Origin: Salisapilia sapeloensis
Lineage: Eukaryota; Oomycota; Peronosporomycetes; Peronosporales; Salisapiliaceae
NCBI GenBank assembly: GCA_023334545.1
Contig: JAADVB010000096.1
Location: 1 to 61,730 of the forward strand
Length of the DNA: 61,730 nucleotides
Direction: 5' to 3'
The notes under the pieces were generated by a model. That model did no database searches and was not told where the DNA came from. It saw only the letters and a program-made list of their open reading frames with translations. How positions within the stretch are numbered: the first letter of the stretch is position 1; the number at the start of each line of letters is the position of its first letter. Shown one piece after another: positions 48,661 through 58,880 of the stretch. Made by a program: the position numbers and the translations under genes.

Positions 48661-50202
48661 TTAGACATGGTAGATCTTGACGACCTCCCGCACGCTCTCG
48701 CGACACACGGGGCACAGGCGACTCGAGCTCATAATCTCGCCTGCGCAGTCCATGCAAATGGCATTGTGCCCACATGGGACACACACGCCGCTCTGCGGAT
48801 TGTCAAAGCAGATAATGCACTCGCCAGCACCGTCGCCATCGCCGCTGCTTTCCTCCGACGGAGGAGGAGGCATCGACTGCGACATGGCAGCGCCACTCGT
48901 CTGCTCAGACGTAGGGAAGAGTGTGTCTGCCTGGATGTCGGCGGGTGCAGGAGGCGCAGACGCCTCTACTTGGGCAGTCGGCAGCGGCTCCTGCGACCAC
49001 TGCTGACTCCCGCGCTCTGCCTCTTGCATCGAGAGCTGGATGGCGCGTTCCATGTCTCTCTCTTCCTGCTCGGACATGCAACTCTGGTTTGTATTATTCG
49101 ATCTAGTGCTAGCAGGCTGCGCACTCGGAGCCGGGCGAGAAGCTCCAGAGCTCAGCTGAGAGAAGAAAGTCGTCCAGGACGTGAGTGCGCCTTCATTCGC
49201 GGCTGCGAACTCAAACGTTTGCGGCGTAGACGTGTGTCGAAAGCCAGACTTGGTGTGCGCTCGGAGGGAGAAGCGAAAATCTCGCCTGTCGAACCACGTA
49301 TTCCGGCCACCGCCGCCCATGCCATCGGACGCTCGGTACATGAGCTCCATCCTGTTTGCCCCGTTAGTGCTAGAATAGATTGAAGGACAGAGTAGACGTA
49401 CGTAGGACAGGGAGGTCGGCGTTCTCCCGGCGCCATGGGGAAGAGGTCGATCTCGACGATCGAAGGGTCTGCCGTCCGCAGCACTAAGCAGTATCTAGAC
49501 CCCTCTCCTTGAGCACACGTGACAGATAGATAGATAGATGCATCTCCTTACCTCTGTTTCCAGGATCGGAGGCCACTCAGCATCGATGCCGAGGACAGAA
49601 TGTTATCCGTTTGCTGGTAGAGCCACCCAGAGTAGACGCACAGTCGCTACGTTCCTTCTAAGCACCGTCTTTCTACTTTTATATGATTGTACGACATACC
49701 TCTTCGATGACTTGGACGCAGCCCAAGAGTCCTTGTCCGCTCTCGGACAGTCGAAACTCCTTTCGCGCCAGATCCAACGCCGTGAGCTGATTCATCTGCG
49801 TCGTAGCGAACGGGTGGACGCGTGGACAGTCTAGCAAGGCACGAAGAGCGTCCGGCCGGCCTTTCTTGGCAGCGAGATGCAGCGGCGTCATGCCGTTCGG
49901 GTCTCTCACCTCCGCGTCTGCACCGGCCTGTAGCAGCTCATTGACGCACTGCGCGTAGCCTCCAGCCGCAGCCACGGCTAGCGGTGTGTGTCCTAGCACT
50001 GGATCCTACAACAGAGCTAAGTATGCGTCTCTCGGCCAAATCAGGACGATCGTACCCTCCACTCGAGATACCTTCTCGTCCTAGCATCGAGGTGGTTGAG
50101 AGCTGCACGCAGAGCGTGTATGTCTCCGCTCTTGGCAGCCATCCACACGCGCTGCTCTTCCGGACATAGAGCGCCGGATAACCAACTCGAAGCATTGCCC
50201 AT
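48661..50202 (-). CDS. Myristoylated ankyrin-PH-UIM-RING E3 ligase
   Basis: Five exons on the minus strand: 50056-50202, 49700-50005, 49552-49646, 49402-49494 and 48661-49351, all GT-AG (introns 50-57 bases), give 443 residues. It begins MGNASSWLSG, a good N-myristoylation signal, so it should sit on membranes. Ankyrin repeats follow (MAAKSGDIHALRAAL, HTPLAVAAAGGYAQCVNELL, GMTPLHLAAKKGRPDALRAL). A PH domain runs from about residue 155 to 280 (YSGWLYQQTD, LRSWKQRYCLVLR, ANEGALTSWTTFF). Near 310-326 ERAIQLSMQEAE is a UIM. A C3HC4 RING closes the protein (Cys392, CxxC pairs and CGH, last pair at 427 and 430). Together this suggests a membrane-attached ubiquitin ligase that also binds ubiquitin. 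The neighbouring divergent gene starts 93 bases upstream. Confidence 0.88.
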
Positions 50203-50295
50203 TCCTTCTCTCCTTGTCTTCTCTTCTCTCCTGGTCGACGGATTGTTCGAAAAGCTCTTTCTAAACGTTTTTCGAAACAATCCCGACCTCTCTCG

Positions 50296-51420
50296 ATGGA
50301 CCTCGCGAGACTCCGACAGGTGTGGAGCCACAAGAAGCTAGAGGCGTCTTGGAAGACACATGCCTCTTGCTTCGTACCTCTACCACACTCTTCTACGCAT
50401 CAACCAAGTGGAGGAGTCTCTACGACGACAGCGTCTGCCTCGCTCGATATGTTATTAATGCTCTGTCGGAGGTATGCAGGACATATCCTCGTTCGAGGCA
50501 AGCTGCGGAATCGAGAGGAACTCGTGGTAGCTCACATGATGCACGACACACTAGCGCCGATTGTACATGTCGCCAATATCCACTTTGTCGTCCACTGCCG
50601 AGGAGCGACTGCCAAGATGGTTGGACAGAACCTCGTCCTGCGCATATCTTGTCCAGACGAGAGTGGGGTGCCTACGTCATGGCCCAACGACTCATATCCG
50701 CTAGCACAAGTAGAGACTGAAGAGTGCAATCCAGACGATAGCAAGTGGCACCATGCCTCCGCAATCTCCGACCTCGACTCGATCTGGGGTTTCCACATCC
50801 AGAGCACCATCGACACGCTCTCCAAAGACTCTTCTCCAGCCAATCTAGTTCTTGCCAAGGCACCTGGCTTTGGAGATCTAGAGGTGAGGCAGAAACTACT
50901 AGAGCACTTTGGCATCCCCACCCATGCTGTCCAGTCCCTCGTCCTGCCTCGAGACGTTGCCCGAGGTCCGTCCGGCGTATGTGAAAAGGTATCTAGCTAC
51001 AGCTCTTGTAGATGTCCATAGCTTCCTTATCAACAGTGGGAATAGTGCGGTAGGATCGGACACCTAGCGGATGAATGCAAGATGCCAACGCGTCGTCACA
51101 AAGAGCCTGTCGCTAGTAGCTCTATCGCTCCAGCACGCAACATCCAGCTACCGCGTCCGGCTCGACCGTCAGCAGCGACCAGGTTCCATCCTCCCATCTC
51201 CACATCGACCCGGCCTCCAGTCCAGCCAGCAGTGGATAGACAGCCTCCAGCCCAACAGCCAGTAAAGAGAGACCGAAGCGCATCCGTATCCTCTCATCGA
51301 AAGAGACGTCGTAGATCGACCTCGAGCGAAGATGAGAGACGCAGCAAGTCGCGTCGGAAGAAACACAAGAAGAAGCGTAAGAAGAAGAAGCACCGACACT
51401 CCCGAAGCCCATCCACCTAA
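50296..51420 (+). CDS. CCHC zinc-knuckle, RS-rich RNA-binding protein
   Basis: Exons 50296-50988 and 51046-51420, intron 57 bases GT-AG phase 0, give 355 residues. The splice joins two halves of a zinc knuckle exactly: VCEK from exon 1 plus CGRIGHLADECK from exon 2 gives C-x2-C-x4-H-x4-C. The C-terminal 80 residues are rich in Arg, Lys and Ser (KRDRSASVSSHRKRRRR and a KKHKKKRKKKKHRHSRS tail), typical of nuclear splicing-related proteins. The N-terminal 230 residues have no recognised fold (VVAHMMHDTLAPIVHVANIH; LVLAKAPGFGDLEV). An additional intron within exon 1 is possible, because another frame is also open at 50322-50470. Confidence 0.72.
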
Positions 51421-51481
51421 TCAAACATGTTTCTACCTTTTATATCCCAGGCTTCCTATACACCACTCCTATCGTGTCATG

Positions 51482-52450
51482 TCATCCAGACGCTACCTTT
51501 GCTTTACCTAGATCCTCCGGTCGCAGCTTTGCTCCCTGCAGAAGCAAATACTCTACATCGCCACACTCGAGCGCACAGTTATCTCGCTCCAGTCGCTCGC
51601 AGTTCCGTAGATCCAGCCATTGCAGCTCTCTTGCTTTTACGTCGAGGTCCGTGAGACTCTGGAGGAAAGACAGATCTACATGTCGTAATGTGTCTCGAGC
51701 ATCAAGTCGAACGTGTGTCGTGTGACTGCACATGGAAAAGTTGGCTAGAACGAGAGACGCAGATATCACGTGCACATAACGTAGCTTTAGACATCCCTCC
51801 ATCCTCAACACTTGTAGAAAAGGTAGCTCTTCTCCCTGTATCTCTAGGACCTGTACTTCGGAGCAACGCAAGAGATGCAGCTCCTTTAGTCTAGTCGACT
51901 GGAGCTGATGCATCAACCTCCTCGTCGCTTCAGTGGAAAGCAGGCGAGACGATAGCGTCAGCTCCTCCAGCTCTGGCCACTCTGTGCCGTCACCTATCTC
52001 GTTCAAGACGCAGTGCTTGATGCTAACACTTCGCAGCTTCCGTCCGATGATCGTCGGAGCACTCACCTGATAACACTCGTGGATACTCAAATGCTCGAGC
52101 TGAGGACTCGCCCGAGTCAGAATGTGAATGTGGTCGTCCTGGAGATGCAGCACTTGCGTCATGTGAACCCATGTCAAGCGATGCCAACGAGGTAGAGCGC
52201 TCGATAGCGCCTCTCGTAGCTCCGTCGCATCCACCAAGCTCAAGACGTTCATCACGCTCAGACGCTGGACGAAAGGAAACGCCTTGGCGAGATCATACAA
52301 GGCTACTAACTGACTGCTCGTGGTTAAATGCAGCTCTCGTGTGTACTCCTCCGATGCATGCTTGCAACTCGAACTCACTTGTCGAAGTACCCATAGCGCT
52401 TCGAGTGTCAGATATGGCACCACAAGTGATAGAACATGCTCATCCTCCAT
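51482..52450 (-). CDS. Leucine-rich-repeat (F-box-like) protein
   Basis: 322 residues, one exon, ATG 52448-52450. The first 40 residues (LSLVVPYLTLEALWVLRQVS ... CKHASEEY) resemble an F-box, and the remainder is a series of leucine-rich repeats of the cysteine-containing type: LEHLSIHECYQVSA, LRSVSIKHCVL, LEELTLSSRL, LKELHLLRCSEVQ, LQVLRMEGCLKLR, LRHVDLSFLQSLT, LQWLDLRNCERL. F-box/LRR proteins select substrates for SCF ubiquitin ligases, which would fit the ubiquitin-related neighbours, but the F-box is weak and a cytoskeletal or chaperone-type LRR protein is an alternative. Confidence 0.75.
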   Translation of the reverse strand: MEDEHVLSLVVPYLTLEALWVLRQVSSSCKHASEEYTRELHLTTSSQLVALYDLAKAFPFVQRLSVMNVLSLVDATELREALSSALPRWHRLTWVHMTQVLHLQDDHIHILTRASPQLEHLSIHECYQVSAPTIIGRKLRSVSIKHCVLNEIGDGTEWPELEELTLSSRLLSTEATRRLMHQLQSTRLKELHLLRCSEVQVLEIQGEELPFLQVLRMEGCLKLRYVHVISASLVLANFSMCSHTTHVRLDARDTLRHVDLSFLQSLTDLDVKARELQWLDLRNCERLERDNCALECGDVEYLLLQGAKLRPEDLGKAKVASG

Positions 52451-52625
52451 ATCTGTCTAATAAATATAACTCTAGTATCAAGTAGAGGTACGAAGTAGAC
52501 ACAGTCGGCTGATAGACAAAGCTCCCCAAAGGACCGAGTCGCTAGTATACGAGTACCGTGTCTCTGCTCTGTATACAAATTCCAAGTGAATTGACTGGTG
52601 ACAGCGATCCCATCACTCGAGCCAC

Positions 52626-53439
52626 ATGGACTCGGACGACGAGATGCCTGCGCTGTCGGGGTCGACACTGGCCGCACTTCAGGAGTTTGCGCTCGAGAGA
52701 GGCATTGCAGTAGACTCGGAAGAAAAGGATTTCTGCAAAGGCATCCAGAAAGCTCTAGACACGGAGCCAAGAGAGGAGGCATTCTCCTTCGCGTTTGGTC
52801 CGGATAAGACCAACCCGGAGATCGAGATCAAGCTCAAGGGACTCCGAAGAGACATTGGACAGACGCTGCAGAGCACCGGGCTAACGCTATGGCGAGCTGG
52901 CGACTTCTTAAGTGACTACATGTACGAGAACCGGAGCATGTTCCAGGACAAGAGTGTCTTGGAGCTCGGCAGTGGACTCGGACTGTGTGGTATCCTGGCG
53001 TCCTACCTTACGACAAAGCAAGTCCTCATCACGGTATGTATCTGTCTTCTTCGTATGCGTAAGTCGGATGCTCATGTATGCTCAGGACGGAGATGACGAC
53101 ACGGTGGAACTGCTGGAAGACAACTGTCGGATGAACAGCGTCAAGAGTCATACAAAGTGCCAGAAACTGCTGTGGGGTGAAGACCTCGATTCGAACTCGA
53201 CAACATTCGACATCATCTTAGGTGCCGACATCATCTACGAACAAGAGTTCGTCGAGCCGCTCTTCGCCACGGCTGCTCACTACCTCGGCCCCGACAGCAT
53301 CTTCCTCCTGGCCTTTACTCGCCGAAACGTCTTCATCGACTATGTACTAGACAAGGCAACCAAGGCAGGACTTGAGTGGACCGAACCAGGGACGGACGAA
53401 GGTATCTACGTCTTCCGGCTTCGAAAAGAGGCACAATAA
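52626..53439 (+). CDS. METTL-type (Methyltransf_16) protein methyltransferase
   Basis: Exons 52626-53033 and 53086-53439, intron 52 bases GT-AG phase 0, give 253 residues. The SAM-binding motif I is VLELGSGLGLCGI, the post-I acidic loop DGDDDTVELLEDNCRMN, and the family motif GADIIYE (the D-x-x-Y type) is at the end of the Rossmann core. An acidic N terminus and a preserved TGLTLWRAGDFLSDYM (the substrate-side sequence of this family) are present. Members methylate lysine or histidine in chaperones and translation factors (METTL20-23 and EEF family). The exact target cannot be told. It is convergent with the phosphatase gene, with 50 bases between stops. Confidence 0.85.
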
Positions 53440-53489
53440 ACGATTCTTGATAGACACCATCGCTCTAGTAGAGGTACATTGTTTCGTTA

Positions 53490-54235
53490 TCACCGACCTC
53501 GGACGTCGTCTAGACTAGACTGGTACTCTTGCAGCACACGCACTTGCTTCGGGTGGAGATTGACATGCGGCCGCTTGCTCTTAACCAGTTGGAAAGCCTC
53601 TTCGTTCGTCATGCCTCGATGGCGCATGCAAAAGGCGATGACGACGACGGTGCTACGGCCACGACCGGCTTTGCAGTGCACGTACGTCGTTTCTTGACGA
53701 ACGTCTACATGCTCATGGACAAACTGGACGCACCTTGCGATCGTTTCAACGGTTGGAGGCGCAAAGTCTTCTGTCGATCCGAACAAGTGATCTACCTGCA
53801 CTTGCTTCCACTCCGAAGGTGTCACAGGGTTGTTCATGAGGTTGGGAAGAAGCTCAAAGCGCTCGTTCATCGACACGACAGCCTTCACGTGCCATTCGTC
53901 CACGAGCTACATCAAGAAAACAATCAGATTATAGAGTTCCATTTAGTTTGTTGGGAGTAGAAACGTGCCTGCTCCAAATGGTTCTTGTCTCGAAGTGGGA
54001 GCGCACCAAGGATCAAATGCTGCTCAATAGCACTCCACCAAGGTCGTGTGCGCTCGTTTGCAAGGCACAAGTTGTACAGAAGAGAGACGTGGAATACCTG
54101 CGAGTTTAAAAGTAGATTACTGCACATGGTCGTTGCATGTAGTGCAAGTCATCGTACGAGTCCCCGATTGCGCCCTTCCTCTCTGGTTTCCTCAGGTGCT
54201 CGAGACTCGGTCGCGTCTTTCTGTACACCCGCCAT
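53490..54235 (-). CDS. PTPMT1: Dual-specificity phosphatase PTPMT1
   Basis: Exons 54158-54235, 53969-54097 and 53490-53906 give 207 residues. The first intron (60 bases) is GT-AG; the second (62 bases) starts GCACGT after CAG, so it is GC-AG. The protein has the family order: VFHVSLLYNLCLANE, WWSAIEQHLILGALPLRD, VKAVVSMNE, the active site HCKAGRGRS (Cys147, Arg153) and RPHVNLHPKQVRVLQEY. In animals PTPMT1 dephosphorylates phosphatidylglycerophosphate in the inner mitochondrial membrane during cardiolipin synthesis, and stramenopile orthologues should do the same. The N terminus (AGVQKDATESRAPE) is not a strong targeting peptide, so the hydrophobic VFHVSLLYNLCL probably serves as the membrane contact. 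Confidence 0.88.
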
Positions 54236-54431
54236 CTTGATACACCGTCTTCGGTCAATATTTTTCACGGAGCACAATGATAATAACTCGGTCGTCGGCG
54301 TCTGAATCTGTCAGCTACCGTCCGGAAAGGAGAAAAGAGCTACTCGCACATTCAGCACGTTGTCGCAGCAACCTTCGAAAGCCGAATACTTACACTGGAC
54401 ATTCTCAGTGGGCCGTATCGAAAAAATTATG

Positions 54432-54505
54432 TGCTCCTGGGGGGGTTCGAACCCTCGACCTGCGGCTCATAAGACCACCGCTCTAACCAACTGAGCTACA
54501 GGAGC
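54432..54505 (-). tRNA. tRNA-Ile (anticodon UAU)
   Basis: 74 bases on the minus strand: acceptor GCTCCTG pairs with CAGGAGC, discriminator A; D-arm GCTC-AGTTGGTTA-GAGC; anticodon arm GTGGT-CTTATGA-GCCGC; TPsiC arm GAGGG-TTCGAAC-CCCCC with one A-C mismatch. The anticodon read from the 7-base loop is TAT (Ile, AUA codon). Base 37 is G, whereas Ile tRNAs usually carry A there, so isotype confidence is lower than tRNA confidence. No intron. Confidence 0.82.
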
Positions 54506-54659
54506 AATAACCCGCACAAGCGATATGTATAATACAACTGAAAAATATCGAATAGGTACTCAAGTACTACATCTACTTGATTAGACCGCTGTGGATTTCC
54601 ATACCGAAGGGGTTCAGGAAGATATGACAAACAATTTCCACATGTAATACGCATAAAGT

Positions 54660-55739
54660 TCAAGTTAATTTCTTATCAGAACGATATACGACAATGTCCA
54701 TGAACAGTCCAAAGAGGACCTGGATCACGACCAGTAGAGGCGATAAGAGGGCTTCGAGGAACGTGTTATGACGCTCGCCGGTCCCGTTCGCTATGGAGCG
54801 TAGCACATCCGTCAGGAATTCGTTGCTAATCGTGTAGCTGCCGTTCGAAATTCCTCGTATGAGGGACGCAGCCACCTTGTCCGGCTCAGCTATTGCGCTA
54901 GCACCTTCGATTAAGAGTGTTTCCTTTGGTTTGGTCTTGTTTTCTTTCTCATAGCCTTCCGTGTCCATGGTCCCAGGCATGAACAGGCTCACGCGAATGT
55001 TGTACAATTTCATCTCTTTCTGCAACGATTCGGCAAAACCTCGGAGCGGGTATTTGCCGCAAGCATACTGAACATACCCGATGAACGTCAGCATGGCTAG
55101 GACAGAGCTCACGAATATCACTCGGCCACCTTCGTTGCGCTCTACCATAGCTGGTAGTGCCGCTCGAGCTGTGTGCACGCTTCCCAGGTAGTTCACATTG
55201 ACCTGTTGGCGAAAAACCGATAGATCCTGCTCGATGAACATGCCGGGGACGGACAACCCAGCACAGCATACGACGTGGTCAGTAACTCGATCATGGAATC
55301 GATTGGCTTCGAGGACAGCGCTTTCCATCGACTCGTAGCTTGTTACATCATACGAGTGAGCGAACACCGCAAAATTGGACAGACTTTCTAGTTCAGTACG
55401 CGCAGTCTCTAGTACATCTTGACGACGTGCCACAATCGAAACTTTTGCTCCTGCCTTAGCATACTGCTTGGCAATCGCCAGACCGAGACCTGTGCTACCT
55501 CCTGTGCACGGGTTAGAATATACATTAGAATGTAATTATGCGAAGACGACGCACCAGTGATAAAGACATGCTTTTCCTCGACGTGAAAGCCCGGTGCAGT
55601 ACATTTGCGGCGCACAAAGCTCTGTCAGGAGAACGTTAGACGTACTAAGCAGTGAAGCTAAAGGAATATATACCACAGCTGCAGCGACAACGTATACACC
55701 GAGTACGATGGGAGCGATCCACCAGTGTTCACTTGCCAT
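54660..55739 (-). CDS. KDSR: 3-ketodihydrosphingosine reductase (KDSR)
   Basis: Exons 55674-55739, 55555-55621 and 54660-55501, GT-AG introns of 52 and 53 bases, give 324 residues. An N-terminal membrane helix (IAPIVLGVYVVAAAV) is followed by the Rossmann motif ITGGSTGLG (formed across the second intron), VSIVARR (where the arginines favour NADPH), the catalytic FVSSVLA Ser and YACGK (Y-x-x-x-K), and a C-terminal hydrophobic segment (LLSPLLVVIQVLFGLFMDIV) that anchors it in the ER. It reduces 3-ketosphinganine, the second step of sphingolipid synthesis. The short-chain dehydrogenase assignment is certain; the KDSR assignment rests on the N-terminal helix, FPGFHVEEKHVFITG-like entry and the hydrophobic tail. 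Confidence 0.87.
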
Positions 55740-58700
55740 TTGTACGCTTGAAGGCTTATTCTAGCTGCGTAGCAGGTACGGTAATGAAGTGGCTGTTGGC
55801 AAATGCACGAAAATCACGTTTTATGCGTGAAATGGAGTACACGAGATCGGATCATATGGCTCATGATCGCGATGGAACTTCATGCACGAACTCTACAGTT
55901 ATACTGGGCTTAAGCAGGCGTGAGACGAGCGACTCCGAGCTCCGAGCCAGTGGCTCTATACACCTGCCCATTATCGTTTCAAACAAAATATCGAACCTCC
56001 AACAACACGTGATGCATCGTGCGGTAAGATGAGCTGCAAATTGCCGCTCTATTATTCAATAAAAGCTCTTTCGTACACATCAATGGCAATTCTACATGAT
56101 GTATCACGAGTGGCAAGAGAAAAGAGCTCGCGACCTCTGAATATGGGACACCATCAGGAACGCTTCAGACAGATCTGCTGGCCGTGACATCTACGGCACC
56201 GCATCTGTAGTAGATCACAAAGATTGATTCAGCTAAGCTCCGTCTGCATTCAAACCAACACTGGCTCTAAGGTAGTACGATTCCAAAGCGGAAAGCTCAA
56301 AGTAAAAACGTTCTACATAAAGAAAGCCATGTCGGTAAAGCCTGAAGGAAGTTGATTGATAAAGAAATGTGACACCTCCGTTGTTTGCTCTTGCACTAGT
56401 AAAATGAAAAGATAAGTGAGAGAGAAAACTCTTTCAGGATATTTAGTGCGCTTGGAATATGCTGATGAATATTACACAGTAGTGAAAAAAGGATTGACGT
56501 ATGCGACCTATTATCACTGCGTTTCAGTTCGCAAGTGCGCAGGAAGACACCTTCATATTTCTTAGCAATCACTTGTAGATACAAGTAAGCGTTTTACTAG
56601 TTGTATGGGACCACTAGGATATGGAGATGACATCCACACACAAATGTGTGCATCCATGCGGCTAAAGCGTTTCTACATTTGTGGTGGCTGTTGGCACGCA
56701 GACGAGCGAGCAGATTACCACATCATGCATGCACTGGAAAGTTGCAATGGGTCTCCGGTCTCTCTGCTTACATGCCTGCGTCCCAAAGGTAAACAGCATT
56801 GCAAGAGATCTATTTCTTTAATTGATATGACTACGAAGCAAACGCAACCATCCTGTGCTATTTGTGACCAAGATAAAAAAATTATCACCGATTACTGAGT
56901 GATCACGTTCAATTAGCTGGAAATAGAAATTTCATGATCAGTTCTCTACAATTGAAGGATACATAAATCAATCTGACCAGCAACTGCTCGCAAGATACAT
57001 ACTCTTCTCATCTTTCCTTGTGTGATCGTGTAGCCTTCCAACCACACATCCAAGCCTTCTTGATAGTTTGTTGACCGATTCGTCAGGATAACGGCCGCAT
57101 CGGCTTTATACGCAGTGTTCATCATCAGTTTACTACAGAATAGTCTTCTGAATTTCAGCGGCCAAAGCACAAATTTATGTGCACTGAATGGTTGCAAGTA
57201 TACACTTGCTTATCCACGCTCCGCCCGAGAGGCAATTCATCACTAAGAACGGTTGATCTCAACATCGGACCTTATAGAGCACACTAGTGGTATCCCTTCA
57301 GTCGAATGACTCCGGCGGGACCGAGCATACACCTCACTAATTTGCAAAATGTTTGAGGCCACAGGAAGTGGGCTCCAAGGGTCGAGGTGCTATAACTGAC
57401 TGTTAGTATACCTTCGCCTTTGCAACAAAAAAGATTGCAGGTGCAGTATACGCCTGTAGTACCTAAAATCACATTCTTGGATCTGAAGAAAGACATATCA
57501 AACATAATTGATCGATGCCAGAGCTCGTGTTCAGGTATTTCGGTAAACTGTTTGTCACGTTGCATCAAACGGTTAGCTACTCTATTTGCAGCTGAAGCTT
57601 ACAAGTACCAAGTTACCATCGAGATCAAGCCCAAGATACCCAAGTACATTGTATTGCAAAAATGTAATGAGCTTCATCGGAGCGCTTCAAAAATCAAGTA
57701 CGCTCATTCGTGCAACCGTAATGCCATACTTTGCATGTTGTGCTGATTAGATTTGTGGTAGAATGATCGGGTAGGATGTAAGCAGAGAAAATATTGACAA
57801 CTTGGCTGACCTGATGATGAGAGACCAAAAAAGCAAAGTGGATCAAATCAAAGCAGACCGCCACATCCGTCTAATGCGCACAAAGAATCTTCGCATGGAC
57901 GTTGAAATCGAAGTTGTATCATGGAGCTTTTTTATCGAGGCTCGAATTTCTATAGTTAGCTTCTCGACTGCCGTACTCGTTCGATCGGAAATAACCGCAA
58001 CTAAATAGAGGAATATGCATTCTAGAAAGACGTACTATTATGCCATATGCATGTACGCAGCTCTCCTTTTTGTCTTGTGCTACAGTTTCTATACCCAGAA
58101 GCAGTCACTGATGCCTACTGGTCCTAAGAGCAAAGCCAATGCGCCATAAAACGGACTAAAGAGCAAATCTCATTATTACAGAAAACTTGCATCCACAAGC
58201 AGTTGCAAATCGAGACGCCTATGAAAGATTCCAAGAAGCTACATCCCGATAGAGTGTAGTCGCACTGGACAATATCATAACGTGTTCCGTTCGTGAATGA
58301 TGCAAGCGTGATACGGTAGCTTTACCACGGCTATGCAGTTCATACGCAGCAAAACATTTTCGTACTCTTTAGCTAAGCGTGCTAACTCCTGTACGATGTC
58401 AAAGTCTATGTAAGCAACAACGCAACTTCGACAAGACCATTCTTATTGAAAATGCTCAACAAGAGTTGGGGCTGCTTCGAACGTACATAAGAACTAAAAC
58501 CTTTTCACAACCTCCAAACTACACTGTCTAAAGCATCACATTCGCAATGTTAGTTCTTACAGCACCACAACGAAGCCTGAATCCGAAACCAAATAGGTGC
58601 ACGCTCATTATGAGAACTGGACATACATGTATTCTACACCTTGCTCTTCATAAACTGAAGATTCTGCGATATATGTTCAGGGATCTATCGCATCCTTGTG

Positions 58701-58880
58701 CCTCAAAAACCAATTCTTTGAGACAATGGTTCCATTAAGTAAAATAATCATGCATCAAACTACTAGAAACAAGGAGTAGCTCGAGGGTACGCCGGGTAGC
58801 TATTTACTCTCTAGAAAAGATCTCAAAAAGTAGAACGTGTAGGGATCACGTGTATAGACTGAAAACAAACATGGTCTTGT
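55740..58880. other. Gene-poor region, nothing convincing
   Basis: About 3.1 kb right of the KDSR gene. Frames occur (56605-56898 with a real ATG and CxxC pairs; 57420-57746 without an ATG; 57802-58008), but none has a recognisable domain, and base composition drops gradually towards A+T. I find no tRNA, rRNA or repeat with a second copy in the window. Confidence 0.4.

Noticed and set aside
49520-49540. TAGATAGATAGATG microsatellite
   Set aside because: A short simple repeat inside an intron of the RING ligase gene; no further significance seen.
50322-50720. 132-codon alternative frame in the zinc-knuckle gene
   Set aside because: It starts with GTG and does not lead into the zinc knuckle, whereas the frame from ATG 50296 does; kept only as a caution about a possible hidden intron.
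54432-54505. Calling this tRNA elongator Met
   Set aside because: The 7-base anticodon loop gives TAT, not CAT, when the acceptor, D and T arms are fixed; Met would need a shifted loop.
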